Shown: positions 11,230 through 21,850, counted from the first letter of the stretch. The stretch is DNA of 64,000 nucleotides from Gigaspora margarita (GCA_009809945.1 WTPW01000087.1:792724-856723), one strand, 5' to 3'. Numbers and translations: made by a program. The notes: generated by a model not told the origin, from the letters alone.

Positions 11230-11328
11230 GATTATTAGAAGTAGAAACAGTAGAAATAGTATAAATGGTAGAAATAGTAGAAATGGTTGGTAGAAATGGT
11301 AGAAATGGTAGAAATAGTAGAAATGGTA
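11230..11328. repeat. 9-bp repeats upstream of the LTR TATA box
   Basis: About ten tandem copies of AGAAATGGT or AGAAATAGT and close variants, ending in the palindrome AATGGTACCATT. In the minus orientation they lie just upstream of the TATA box, where LTR enhancer repeats are often found. Confidence 0.75.
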
Positions 11329-11739
11329 CCATTTTGTTCGTACTTCTAACTAAGCCTTTTAAGTAATATTAATACAATACTAATAATAATATGTAAATAC
11401 AATAATACTAGAAAATAATATTAAGAAAATAATAATAAAATAATAATACAAATAATAAAAATAATAGTAAAATAATAATTAAACTCATTCTATAACAATA
11501 CATATAATTTTCATTGTTCTGTTCGACTCATCAACCTGTAGATCATTCATCGTTTGTCAACTTGCAAATTTAGCACTGCTCTCATTTCTTTTTACATACT
11601 TATAATACTGTGTACTTGGTAAATTTACTTTAATGGCCATTTTTGAAAAACTGTGCAATTAGCCAAAATCTACTGAATGCATGCATGTATGTACATACAT
11701 ATGGGACCATTTCTTTTTTTTCTAACATTTTTACCAACA
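11329..11739. other. AT-rich sequence without genes
   Basis: Outer part of the LTR followed by (AATAAT)-like low-complexity sequence and short palindromes such as GCATGCATGTATGTACATAC near 11678. No coding signal seen. Confidence 0.6.
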
Positions 11740-12670
11740 CTTATTTGTCTAAAATATTGAGTACCAATTTTTTTACAGTAACTTATCATAACAATTTGAT
11801 GCAAATTAACCCAATATTGACTACATACTGTGTGTCAGAATTTTTGATAGCAATTTGTGATAGAAATTATGTAATTCTGTTACAAATTGTCTCAAACATA
11901 ACCACATGCTGTGTTTATAATGAAATAAATTCTGTAACATGATTTTGATAGCAACTCATGATAAAAATCATGATAATTTTAATAAAAACTAATTCAACCT
12001 AAATTAATACAGTGTATTGTCAAAATAGAGAGTAAGTAATACAACAGAGTTTTTTTTATAACACTGTACCCATAATAAATATCATGATGATTCCAATGCA
12101 AACTGAGTTCTGTAGCAGAAGTTTTTACAGCACTCATGATAAAAATTACAGTAATTCCAATGTGTACCAACTAAACTTTAATCAAGTAAGTTTTGTATCA
12201 ATTTTTTTATAATAGAAATATAATAATTTTTATACAAATTAACTCAACTTCATATTGTGTGTCATCAAAAGTTCTATAACAGAATTTTTTATAATAACTC
12301 ACAGCAGAATCATGATACTAAAATGGTGAGTAAGTTCTATAACAGAATTTTTGCAGCAATTCATGAAAAAAAATCAGTAATTCAAATGCAAACTAATACA
12401 ATCTTAACCACATACTGTGTATTACCAAATAGTAAGTCTGTAACAATTTTTTGCAGAATCTCATAATAGAAATAGGATAATTTTAATGCAAACTAATTCA
12501 ACTATATACTATATGTTACTGAAATAGAAAGTTATATAGCAAAATTTTTATAGTAATTCATGTTGAAAATCATAATAATTCTAATACAAATTAACTCAAT
12601 TTTAACTACTTACTGTGTGTGAGTTACTATAAAAAGTTTTGTTATAGAACTTACTATTCTAGTTATTCTT
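11740..12670. repeat. Minisatellite-like array, copy 2
   Basis: Same unit family as 1-960: repeats of TCTGTAACAGAATTTTT, then TAGAAATCATGATAATTC, then AATGCAAACTAA-TCAACCT, then CATACTGTGTGTCA. Period about 105-115 bp, strongly diverged. The last unit (near 12620-12650) is inverted, reading GAGTTACTATAAAAAGTTTT. Short open frames here (11643-11942, 12257-12466) are by-products of the repeat. Confidence 0.75.
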
Positions 12671-13160
12671 ATAATATAGTCTTATTGAAACATATCATAT
12701 GAACAAAAAATTGGCTTTTCTTTAAACACTTCTTTTTTTTTATAGAGGTTATCAATAATAATTTTTTTCACATTTAAGTGACCTCTTTATCCATTTGGCC
12801 AGGTACTCCTAGACACCTCAGGGATTTCTTAATTGATCTATTTATTGCTTGTATTCTTTATTAGGCTATCTGTACCTTCTTATTCTATACTTAGTCTTCT
12901 GGGTACCCTTCATTCTTTACCTTGCCCACTGGCAGTGTTTTTCTGGTAGTATGTCCTGTGCCCTTTCCCAGTACTTCCTTCTTGTTTATTCCTTCCTGAA
13001 GTTTCAGTCATCATTCAGTTTCAAGTGTTAGGCATGTCTGTCCTGAATGTTGAACTTTGTGATCTCTTTCTTTCATTAGGTTGTTACTATTGCCCTTTCC
13101 AGTATTGTTCTGATCTGGGAACTCCTATTTTAATGACTTTTATGTCAGATTTTTCTTTTC
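12671..13160. other. Intergenic stretch, no supported gene
   Basis: Pyrimidine-rich plus strand with two short open frames (12849-13031, 13025-13258). They have no recognisable domain, a hydrophobic low-complexity composition and no paralog elsewhere in the window. I see no gene here. Confidence 0.5.
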
Positions 13161-14021
13161 TAGTATTAAATACAATATTAAATTTGATTCAATTTGATAA
13201 TAATTTTATAAGTTGCGAAAAGATAAAATACAAATTGGTGTTTTCGAAACCTAATTAAAAATACTGTAAATTTAATTCCCGCATTTTAACTTTGAAACCC
13301 CACTGTCTAAATTTAAATGAAATTTTAACAAATAGGAAATATTTATTAATTAGTGCGATGTCGTTGCATAAATTAAGAATTGAATAGCGTCAGTATTACT
13401 TGATTGGGGATCCTATCGTTCACTTCCCAACAATATCAAAATCCCGACAAGTTAGCCGCATTAGGTGAGGGTTAGGATTAGTTCTGGCCAATTTTTGTCT
13501 GGATTTTATTTTTTGAAAAGTTGTTGGGAAAATGATAAAGACCCATTTGATGGATATATGTCTTGATGAAAATGATATTCCTCTGACGCACAAATATTAA
13601 TCTTTTTAATAGACTTTTGAATATTTAACGCTAACACTATTAATTTTGCTTAAACACTTTTACTATACATAGTGATACAGTGAAATAATTCCTTTGCCAT
13701 TTGCAATCATGCTAAATTAGTTATTTATACTATTATTTAAAATTGCATAAATGATTCAAATCAATTATAGTTATAAAGATATAAAGATAAAGATTTTCAC
13801 TTCTTGTTTTAGAATCTACTACCAATCAACAACGATAACAAAAAAAAAAGTATAATTATATTGAGCATACAAACTTTATTATGCTTAATTACAATAATCC
13901 ACTGAGTAATTTTCCCTTTTCTCCGATTTGATAATTTATTTGCATGAAAAGAAATGATAATGAACAATAAAAACATTAAAGAAAATACTGATTATTTTCA
14001 ATAAATTTGTTACAATATTTA

Positions 14022-14993
14022 ATTAACAAGTCTGCAAGAAATTCATCAACATTACAAAGTTTAACGTATTCAAAAAGATTCATTTTTTAAATTGATTATA
14101 TTATAATAATCCGATGCTTCTAAAAGATCTATCAAACTGTCAAATTGTCTTTTATTTTCTTGTTCTTGAGACCAATCTTCATCAATATTTTTATAACTAT
14201 ATTTATTTCCATTTTGATTTTTTATAGGCGCAATAGCTGTATCAAGTGAAATCCCATATAAATAATTCAATAAAACTCTAAATGAATCAGGTTCAATATC
14301 ATATCCAGGAATAGTGACCGTTTCTAATGGGTTACCATCTCTATACTTGGTTGAGAAAGTATGTTTAAAGTGATCAGCAGCAGATGCAAGTACAAGTCTA
14401 TTTGCAGCAATTTTTTGATCTTTTACAATTAATATCACATCATTTAAAGGTTCAGATANCNCAGTTTTTAATGATTGTTGAANCGCCTTTAAAAGTAATT
14501 CANNTTGNTGATTCACTTTNANATCTTGATCATNTTGAGATGAATCATCATCCGAATCNTNACCANANTTAAGAGTTNCAGATCNTGCAACTTCCAANAA
14601 TTTTTTATATTTTGCTAAACTTGGTTTTACAAATCCATCTTCAGATAAACTAACACCAACAATCAGTTCATTGGCAGCTTTCCAATTTGATTCTTCAAAA
14701 GCATCTTCATTTGGGTATATATTTAAGAAAATTTTTTCACCGTTTATAAAAGATGGACCTTCAAGAATAGAATCTTCATCTTCACATTCTTCATTAAGCG
14801 CATTATAAATTTCATCAAGCATTTTTTTAAAAAGATATTCTTCATTTTTCCATTTTTTGGATTTTAACAATTTGAAAGCTACTATACGTAAATGTTCTAG
14901 AATTTGGTTTCCATTTGGTTTACCAAATTTCTTATATTTTGTTAATATCGGCGATGAAGGTTCAGGAATTACAGCACTATTAAACGATGCCAC
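14022..14993 (-). pseudogene. BTB/POZ part of copy A
   Basis: The frame starts near MASFNSAVIPEPSSP and runs about 300 codons. After an acidic linker containing several Ns (SDDDSSQ) comes the BTB core: SEPLNDVILIVKDQKIAANR, then LVLASAADHFKHTF, then GNPLETVTIPGYDIEPDSF and LLNYLYG. BTB domains mediate dimerisation and often bind Cullin-3; partners here are unknown. A deletion near 14075 relative to copy B shifts the frame; beyond it ADLLIKYCNKFIENN is still readable to about 14000. The upstream exon (LCLPKYKNIG) shows this is the C-terminal domain of the larger protein rather than a separate gene. Confidence 0.8.
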
Positions 14994-15124
14994 TTGTGTA
15001 AAGCTTTATAAAAAAATAAATTCAAAATTTTAATAAATATAACAGCAAATATTGCAACAATAAAATTGTAAAAGATTTATAAAAAAAATAATAGTTGCCA
15101 ATATTTTTATACTTGGGTAAACAC

Positions 15125-16262
15125 CAAACATGGCATCGAAACAAAACCTACCCGAAACTAGTTTCGGAACGGTTCTAATCCGAAACTAGTTTCAGATTTT
15201 TTTTAAAAAAACCAAAATTCCGAAACCCGAAACCCCGAAACTATAATCCGAAACCCAAACCTATAATCCGAAACTCAAAAATATAATATTGAAGCTTATA
15301 AATTTATTATAAAGTTGCCTTATTTTTAATGAACCCAAAATGTAAAATTATTTTTGAATAAATTATAATATTATATAGACCTTTTTTTTTTAATTATGTT
15401 TTTGCCAATTTTTTCACTACCTCGGTTTATTCAGGAGTTTTTTTAAAGCTGGTCAACTTTATTTTTAATTTCATACCGTTATTACAACTGATTTCAAACT
15501 TCTAGGACGATAGAAAAAATTGCCAATGATGAATTGGTAAGTATTTTATGTCTTTTGATATCAACAATTTATTTAATTCTGTGGTAACCTATCAATTCTA
15601 TCATTAGTAGATATGGACGTACTAATTACTTATTATTACTTGATATTGTACCAGTTTTTACGTAATAAGTAAAAAAAAAAAAATTTGATGCTTGCAAAAG
15701 CAACCATGATTGTCAGAATATAAACTTCGGAATTATACCTTTCATGTTGTACTTGTGAATCATAACAACAAAAAGCATGCAATAAATTGTTGGATGCATT
15801 GAATTCTTTAAGGAGATATATAACATACATCAGTGCGATTAATGTATATTGAAGAGATACATAGCATATATCAGTACATTTGATGTATAATTGAAAGAGA
15901 AATATTAATGCAATCAATGTATATGGAAGTTGGAGTAGTTTTTGGTGTTCAGGTGAGGTTTCGGTTCGAATGAGGTTTTGGGTTTCAGGTGAGGTTTTGA
16001 GTTTCGGATAAGATTTCGGAAGTTATAATCCGAAGCCCGAAACATCAGATTTGGCGCAAAAGGATAATAGCACCAACTTTGGAGAGAATAAAAAAATAAG
16101 TTATTGATGTTTTGGCAGTTTCAGAGTTTAGTTGAGGTTTCAGATTTCGGTCGAGGTTTCGGGTTTCGGGCGAGGTTTCGAGTTTCGGATAAGATTTCGG
16201 AAGCTATAATCTGAAACCCGAAACTTTCGGAATCGCCAAAAAAGGGTTTGGTGCCATCTTTG
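15125..16262. mobile_element. hAT-type element inserted in an exon of copy A
   Basis: 1138 bp with imperfect inverted ends CAAACATGGCATCGAA and CAAAGATGGCACCAAA. The 8-bp target duplication is GTAAACAC (15117-15124 and 16263-16270). Copy B has the uninterrupted site at about 40670-40685, so the boundaries are certain. Near both ends lie many short repeats of CCGAAACCCGAAA type (or its complement). No transposase is seen, so it is non-autonomous. It splits the codons after CLNLLCLP. Confidence 0.92.
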
Positions 16263-16713
16263 GTAAACACAATAAATTAAGGCATTCAAATTCATTAGGT
16301 TTAACAGCTTTTTCAATATAAGGAGTTTCGATAGATAATACAGCAGGAATGAAAGAAATACGTGCCAAATCTTCATATTTAGCATCAGAATAATTTAAAT
16401 CATCAATATTATCATATAAATAATGAACAACAGTAGTTGCACGATAAATTAAATCATTTGCTTGTTGATATCTTTGTTCCTGAGATTGTTTTTGAATAGC
16501 TCTTGCACATTCAAGAAATGTTTGTCTATTAACTTGATACTTGAAACCCATTCCTTTGATAATGTTTAAATAAGTTGAATTATTTTGAAATTCATCATGA
16601 AGAAAACGATCAGTTCCTTCAAAAGTTATTCTAAATAAATAATTTTTATAATCATAAAGATCTCTTGCAGTTTTAAGTTTCTTATTTGATCTATTTGGAA
16701 TAACAGGTTTCAA
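16204..16713 (-). pseudogene. Sacsin-like middle exon, copy A
   Basis: Open frame corresponding to copy B 40694-41140. Recognisable pieces are KKLKTARDLYDYKNYLFRI, GFKYQVNRQTFLECARAIQ and LDRD-free helical stretches ending ETPYIEKAVKPNEF. The last 50 or so codons of the open frame (after LCLPK) run into the hAT element and are not original. Function of this segment is unknown; it lies between the ATPase-like region and the BTB domain. Confidence 0.7.
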
Positions 16714-17087
16714 TTTTTGATTTCATGAAAATTTTTGAAGTTAAAATACTTTTAATAAAATTAAAATAATTATCATCATATACTTTTGGAAATGTATAAT
16801 GATTTTTTAAATAATTAACAAGATCTACGTAAGGAACATTTAATGCTTCTAATATCTTTTGATAATCATCATTTTTTACCTTNANAAATTGTTTATCAGG
16901 ATAACATTTTGATTTTGGTGATAATATTTCAATCTTTTTAGGTGGAAGTAATCCATCACTTGGACTCTTGAATTTCTCACCATTTGCAGCTGTAGGCCAA
17001 ACTGGTAATTTACGTAGAGCATTATTAAATTCAGATTTAACTAAAACAAAAAAAATAAATATGAAACTATGTTAAATAATTATAAAC

Positions 17088-17705
17088 TTATAAATTATAA
17101 TAAGTAGTGATATTATTATTTATATCAAATTTCTTTATGTGTAAATAATAATTACCTTTAGTCCCATCATATGAAGAAAAATTATTCCAATTTTCAATGA
17201 TAAAATGTCTTATAGATTTAATTTCATCCTTTGCTAATTTTGTAAATGGTCTAATATTTCTATGTAATGCATCTCCTAATGCTTTTAAAACAGTTTCTGG
17301 AGTCCATTTTAAAATATAATCACCTAATTTTGCATCCCAAGAACGATCAGTAAATCTAAAACCTAAATTTTGAAGAATATTTACTAATTTTTCAACATGT
17401 GACATATCACTTTTTGGTAATTCAAGTAAAGGATTTTTTGAATCTAAAAGTATTAATTCACTTTTTGGACGTACAACTTCTAAGATAGGATATTTTGAAA
17501 ATAATTCCAAACTTGTATTTGATTCTAAAATAATTTTCCAAATTTCATTTAACCATTTTTTATTTGGAATTTTTGATGATTCTGGATCCCAATTAGTTAT
17601 TTTTTGTTCTGGAATAAGTTCATATTCTAAAAGGTATGCAAGAGATGTAGCATTAAATTTCTTTATATTTGTTTTTTCATGAAATTTTTGATGGTCAAAA
17701 ATCAT
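17088..17705 (-). pseudogene. Sacsin-like exon, copy A
   Basis: 205 codons open from MIFDHQKFHEKTNIKK to an intron donor near 17150 (minus TTTAGTCCC...GGTAATTATT region) and a stop at 17088. Copy B 41701-42300 is collinear, but with single-base losses. It contains PKSELILLDSKNPLLELPKS and TDRSWDAKLGDYILKWTPET, a pattern typical of SRR-containing sacsin-like proteins of these fungi. No catalytic motif is recognised. Confidence 0.7.
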
Positions 17706-17739
17706 TTTTAATTTTGAATGTTCATTATATTTATCATAA

Positions 17740-17994
17740 GGCTATTTGAATTTATAATTTCGTTTAACGTTCCCTTAAGAAGCTTAAGCGTGGTGGGGGG
17801 AGGGGGGTCAAATTAAACAAACATATTAAAATTGCAAAAAATAAACACATTATTATTGGTCGACTTATAAGCACGTGACTTATTGGAATCCTAAGACGAG
17901 ATGAGCGTTCTGATTGGCCTGTTTAATTCTAGGGGGGAGCTCTTAGAGCTGGTGGGGGGGAGAACGTTAAACGAAATTGTAATTTCGAACAGCC
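17740..17994. mobile_element. PIF/Harbinger-like MITE in an exon of copy A
   Basis: 255 bp, inverted ends of about 33 bp starting GGCTATTTGAATTTATAATT and GGCTGTTCGAAATTACAATT (28 of 33 positions agree), with GTTTAACGTTC shared inside. The target duplication is TAA (17737-17739 and 17995-17997). The same position in copy B is uninterrupted. A 3-bp TWA duplication and GGC ends point to the PIF/Harbinger superfamily. It is non-coding. Confidence 0.88.
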
Positions 17995-18211
17995 TAAACA
18001 AAATTTGATGAATCTATATGTGGTACTAAATTTTGTTGTTCACGAGTTGCTAAATAATATTTTTGTTTAAATTCCTTATCAAATTTAACCCATTGATTAT
18101 TATATAATGGAATTAAATAAATATCTTCTAAATCTTCATAATCTTCATCTTCTAAAATAAATACCAATAATTTAATTAATTGATTGTATTTATATTTTGT
18201 TGAAAGTTTAT

Positions 18212-18509
18212 TTAATATGCCTCCAAAGAGAACTTTCAAGCAAACTAATATAATTAAACAAAAGAACTTGAAAAAAAATCGTTGGATTTTAATTGCTCTT
18301 TCACGTATAGTAAGATATCGATCCAGTTCTATGGCTTGTATTAATTCCAATAGTTTGTCAATTGCTTTATCCAGAGCTTTAGTAATAATAACCTTATTCG
18401 TGCTAGCTGAGTATTCATTCATAAGTGTCTTTAAAAATTTATTTATTTGTTTAATTTGACGTTGTCGATGTGAGATTTTAGGCATGTTAAGTATAGTATC
18501 AATTAACAA
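18212..18509 (-). pseudogene. N-terminal fragment of a transposase-like ORF (MPK family)
   Basis: A minus-strand ORF fused upstream of copy A. After MLIDTILN it reads MPKISHRQRQIKQINKFLK, then ALDKAIDKLLELIQAIELDR and YLTIRERAIKIQR, before running into sacsin-like sequence. Fragments of the same type occur at 18640-18795, 38120-38243 and, split by a retroposon, at 55885-57145. The layout (basic start, acidic helix, LxxxxxRYLT-R) is like the beginning of Harbinger-type transposases of Glomeromycotina; that is from memory and unverified. No catalytic part is present. Confidence 0.45.
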
Positions 18510-18639
18510 TAAAAAAGATCAAATAAATAAAGTGTATTCGAATTTTAATTAAACAATAAATAAGATTTGTTATTTTTTCGATTTATATTCAACATAGTAA
18601 AAACGCTATTTAAAAAACCCTTAATTTTTGAAAAAAATC

Positions 18640-18795
18640 AATTGGATTTATCGTTTTTTTTTTTTTTGCGTAAAAATATGATATTGATCCAGCTTTGTTA
18701 CTTGCACTAATTTGAAGAGTTCATAAGTTTTATTAAGTTGACCTGTGCGTTTAGTTTTATTTTAATTTGTTCGTTCTGGATGAAATTTTAGGCAT
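18640..18795 (-). pseudogene. Second MPK-family fragment
   Basis: Minus strand from about 18795: MPKISSRTN, then a stop, then KLNKTYELFKLVQV and LDQYHIF. It is about 50 codons, degenerate and closely related to the fragment at 18509. It sits in a copy of the AAATTTTAGGCATATTAAAT repeat that also precedes the fragment near 38240. Confidence 0.4.
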
Positions 18796-18913
18796 ATTAA
18801 ATAAAAATATTAAATATAATTCAATTTGTTAAGAATTTTATAAGTTGCGAAGAGATAGAAGGGTTTTTCGAAAAATAAGATCGACTGTATTAAAAAGTGT
18901 GTAGTCGTCGTGA

Positions 18914-19035
18914 CTAGGGATGGGTTCGGTTGGTTACGCTCGGTTTCGGTCGGTTATTACCGACTATAGGCATATAACCGGCTAAATGCGGTCGGTCATA
19001 CCGGCTAATAGCCGACTATAGTCGATCATTTATTT
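18914..19035. mobile_element. hAT-like terminal segment with GGTCGGTT repeats
   Basis: Starts CTAGGGATGGGTTCGGTTGG and continues with short repeats of CGGTCGGTTA, ACCGACTATA and ACCGGCTAA in both orientations, like subterminal repeats of hAT elements elsewhere in the window. No matching right end is found; it stops where the kinase-like array begins. Probably a truncated end. Confidence 0.5.
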
Positions 19036-19039
19036 TACT

Positions 19040-19153
19040 ATGCAAAGGTTTCTGATATGACAATCAAATAAAACCATATATTCATCTGTTACTGCATTTT
19101 GAGTTATTCCATAAATTCTATGAAGTGTTTCTAGTTGTACTTGAGCTTTAACT
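19040..19153 (-). pseudogene. Kinase array module 7 (hinge only)
   Basis: Last unit in the reading direction. After an acceptor-like CATAAG at about 19154 comes KAQVQLETLHRIYGITQNAV, then DEYMVLF, where similarity ends next to a hAT-like terminus. The Cys-rich head and following half N-lobe are missing. Confidence 0.65.
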
Positions 19154-19224
19154 TATGAATAAAAAGAACTAAGTTAATAGCACTGCATTGTTGGTCGTTA
19201 ATAAGCAAATAACATGTGACTTAC

Positions 19225-19691
19225 ATCTCTTATAAAGCTTGATTGAAAGCAAGTCAGTGTCTTTAGTCCAATTTTACATGATAATGTACGTGATTGCATA
19301 TATTTATTATCATTATTTTTAATTTTTCGCATTCCATCTAACCAAGTTGCAGCAAATACTATTTCAGATTCTTTCTCTTCAATCTTTTGTATATTATTCA
19401 GTTTATCAAATGGAACCCATTCAATAACATCTTAGTATTTCGTAGCTTAAGCTGAAATTCTCTTATGAAATCATCAATTTCTTTATTTCCACTTGCCCAT
19501 CGTTGTGCTGCTATATTAGGATCGCATGTCTGACACCAAGCCTCTGAAGTATTATATCGTTTGCATTGTGTACATTCTCCATAATTTTCCTGTCTTTGAT
19601 AATCATCAAACACAACCATATATTCATTAGTTTCTGTGTTTTGAGTTATTCCATAGATTTTATTATTCTTTAACTCTATTTGATCTTTAAA
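19225..19691 (-). pseudogene. Kinase array module 6
   Basis: Exon from TTTAATAG-type acceptor (19691/19692) to donor GTAAGT near 19224. Hinge YGITQNTETNEYMVVFDDY, head CTQCKRYNTSEAWCQTC, linker GNKEIDDFIREFQLK. A one-base loss near 19435 shifts the frame, after which VIEWVPFDKLNN, KIEEKESEIVFAATWLDG and LKTLTCFQ are readable. The glycine-rich loop is absent. Confidence 0.75.
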
Positions 19692-19734
19692 CTATTAGAT
19701 ATAAATTGTTAGTCGATAGAATACCAAACTTACT

Positions 19735-20259
19735 TTCTTTATAAGGTCTGATGTGTTTAACNTACTTCCTTTATAAAATGTAATGTGCTTAATTGATAGC
19801 AAGGCAATGTCTTTAGTTCAACAATATATGATAATGTACGTGATTGTACATAATTACCCAATNCANGATTTATTTTTCGCATTCCATCTAACCAAGTTGC
19901 GGTAAATACTATTTCAGCTTCTTTATCTGCAATATTTCGTAAATCATCCAGTCTGTCAAATGGAATCCATTCAATTACATCTTCATATTTCGTAGCTTTA
20001 AGTTGAAATTCTTTTATGCAATCATCAATTTCTTTATTTCCACTTGTCCACCCTCGAGTTGCTATATTAAGATCACATGTCCCTCTGAAGTATTATATAA
20101 TTTGCAGTGTAAACATTTACCATAATCCATTTCTCTTTGATAATCAAATATAACCATATATTCATTAGTTCCCGTGTTTTGAGTTATTCCATAAANTGGG
20201 ATATTCTNTGATGGCAGTCCATAAGTTGAANCTTCACTTAATTGCATATGATTTTTAAA
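19735..20259 (-). pseudogene. Kinase array module 5
   Basis: Acceptor at 20260. Hinge YGITQNTGTNEYMVIFDYQ, head CLHCKLYNTSE, with a 10-base deletion removing the second Cys pair (near 20085). Then NIATRGWTSGNKEIDDCIKE, VIEWIPFDRLDDLRNI, EAEIVFTATWLDG and LKTL. The exon end and donor are duplicated in tandem (two TACTT-CTTTATAA copies near 19735 and 19765). Several Ns. Confidence 0.72.
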
Positions 20260-20324
20260 CTATTAAATAAATATAATTACACATTTTTAGAGATATATTA
20301 TTGTTAAATGGCCAAGTACAGTGC

Positions 20325-20653
20325 ATAACACTTAAAGACTACAAAAACTTTAAAATCTAATAACTTTTGATCTAAAAAAGATAATAAAAAAGGAGACCGC
20401 CATTTTGTAGTTAAATCAATTTATCACAACTTACAACTTTATTTTTTTTTAAAAAGTTATAATAACTTTTTAAAATATAAGTTATAGCTTTAAATTATAG
20501 TATTTTTATATAGCCATATCAATCAAAATTCAAGAAATTTGACCAATTAAAATTAAGCAACTTTAAAAACATCAAAAACCAGTCTTTTAAAATAAGTTAA
20601 AATTTTGAATTTTAATATTTTAAAATGGGACAATTGTGGTCTTTAAGTGTCAT
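20325..20653. mobile_element. MITE in the intron between modules 4 and 5
   Basis: About 330 bp with inverted ends TAACACTTAAAGACTACAA and TGACACTTAAAGACCACAA. Other introns of the array lack it, so it explains the longer spacing here. A TA target duplication is possible. Superfamily not resolved. Confidence 0.7.
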
Positions 20654-20671
20654 ACAATATAGCAAACTTAC

Positions 20672-21156
20672 TTCTTGTACAAAATCTGGTGAATCTGGTT
20701 GAAACCTTGTCAGTGTCTTGAGCATAACTGTACACAATGTACGCGACTTTATATGTCAGTAATTCGGACTCCATCCAACCAAGTGGCTGTAAATATTGTT
20801 TCAGTTCCTTTCGTTTCAATCTTTTGCAGATTATCTAGTCTATTAAATGGAACCCATTCAATTACATCCTCATATTTAGTGGCCTTAAGTTGAAATTCTC
20901 TTATGCAATCATCGATGTTTTTATTTCCACTTGTCCACCCTTGAATTGCGAAATTAGGATCACAAGCTTGACACCAATCATTTGAAGTGTTGTATAGTTT
21001 GCATTGCGCACATTTTCCATAAAAAGAATGTCTTTTATAATCAAATAAAATCATATATTCATTAGTTTCTGTGTTTTGAGTTATTCCATAAATTGAACCA
21101 TTCTCTGATGTTAGTCCGGAAATAGTATTTCTATTTAATTGCTTTTGATTTTTAAA
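20672..21156 (-). pseudogene. Kinase array module 4
   Basis: Hinge YGITQNTETNEYMILFDYKR, head CAQCKLYNTSNDWCQAC, linker GNKNIDDCIREFQLKATKY, then EWVPFNRLDNLQKIETKG, IFTATWLDG. The acceptor position reads AATAA instead of AATAG, so it may not splice. A 10-base deletion after WLDGVRIT shifts the frame before the LKTL segment and the GTAAGT donor at 20671. Confidence 0.78.
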
Positions 21157-21260
21157 TTATTAAATAAATAAATAATAAATATATAAACAAATAAATAAAT
21201 AAATCAAACTGCACATTTTTAGTTACATAGTATTGTTAAATAATAAAGCAACAAACTTAC

Positions 21261-21760
21261 TTTTTGTACAAAATCTGGTGCATTTAATTGAAATCCTGTC
21301 AGTGTCTTAAGCATAACTGTACACGATATACGCGATCGTATAAATTTCCCATTATAATAATCAATAATTCGGCTCCATCCAACCAAGTGGCTGTAAATAT
21401 AGTTTCAGTTCCTTTCGCTTCAATCTTTTGCAGATTATCTAGTCTATTAAATGGAACCCATTCAATTACATCCTCACATTTAGTGGCCGCAAGTTGAAAT
21501 TCTCTTATGCGATCATCGATATTTTTATTTCCAGTTGTCCACCCTTGAGTTTCTATATTAGGATCACATGTCTGACACCAAGCCTTTGAAGTGTTATATC
21601 GTTTGCATTGAGCACATGTTCCAAAAAAATAATCTCTTTTATAATCAAATACAATCATATATTCATTAGTTTCTGTGTTTTGAGTTATTCCATAAATTGA
21701 ACCATATTCTGATGTCAGTCCGGAAATTGTATCTTTATTTAATTGCATTTGATTTTTAAA
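21261..21760 (-). pseudogene. Kinase array module 3 (best preserved)
   Basis: 500 nt between AATAG acceptor and GTAAGT donor, one base short of 501. Starts KNQMQLNKDTISGLTSEYG, then YGITQNTETNEYMIVFDYKR, head CAQCKRYNTSKAWCQTC, GNKNIDDRIREFQLAAT, EWVPFNRLDNLQKIEAKG, IFTATWLDGA. A single missing base at GGAGC-CGA throws the tail out of frame; restored by eye the tail would include SRISCTVMLKTL. It lacks the GxGxxG loop but keeps the LKTL lysine. Confidence 0.82.
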
Positions 21761-21850
21761 CTATTAAATAAAAAATAATAAATAAATGAATAAATTAAGC
21801 CACATATTTTTAGTGACATAACAATGTAAATAATAAAGTAGCAAACTTAC

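Larger units (their letters stand above)
1401..11500 (-). mobile_element. Ty3/gypsy LTR retrotransposon, degenerate, with nested insertions
   Basis: Read on the minus strand the order is LTR (11500-10381), primer-binding site, gag with zinc knuckle, aspartic protease, extra zinc knuckles, reverse transcriptase, RNase H, integrase and polyprotein C-terminus. This order (RT-RH before IN) defines Ty3/gypsy. Frameshifts and stops break every domain. A hAT-type element sits in the LTR (10427-10969), and a 1.9-kb repeat sits between the integrase and its C-terminal tail. No 3' LTR matching the 5' LTR is seen between the stop codon at 1401 and the window start, so the 3' end is missing or outside. 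The element is inactive as read. Confidence 0.85.
10381..11500 (-). repeat. 5' LTR of the gypsy element, interrupted
   Basis: On the minus strand it would start TGTTATAGAATGAG at about 11500 and end CGCTTGTAACA at 10381, next to the primer-binding site. It contains a TATATAA box and upstream 9-bp repeats. Without the hAT-type insertion it would be about 570 bp. The outer boundary is a best guess from the TG...CA rule; no second LTR is available for comparison. Confidence 0.55.
13160..18212 (-). pseudogene. Sacsin-like/BTB gene, copy A (N-truncated)
   Basis: Minus-strand paralog of the gene at 39542-44459, collinear from NKLSTKYKYNQLIK (about 18200) through the BTB part and about 0.8 kb of 3' flank. 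Identity is high (roughly 95% by eye). The GHKL ATPase half present in copy B is absent; at 18212 the homology stops and a different ORF fragment begins. A 255-bp MITE (17740-17994) and a 1138-bp hAT-type element (15125-16262) both lie in what are coding exons of copy B. The donor site after KYKNI reads GC instead of GT, and the 3' part has deletions of about 11 and 21 bases. Single Ns cluster at 14457-14600. Almost certainly a pseudogene. Confidence 0.82.

Noticed and set aside
12849..13258. Two hydrophobic plus-strand frames
   Set aside because: No domain, no paralog and no start context; T-rich DNA gives Leu/Phe-rich readings by chance.
16140..16385. 81-codon minus frame
   Set aside because: Chimera of the hAT-type element end and an off-frame reading of the sacsin-like exon.
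18184..18459. 91-codon plus frame starting MPPKRTFKQTN
   Set aside because: Antisense of the MPK-type fragment; the related copy near 55890 has stops in this frame.
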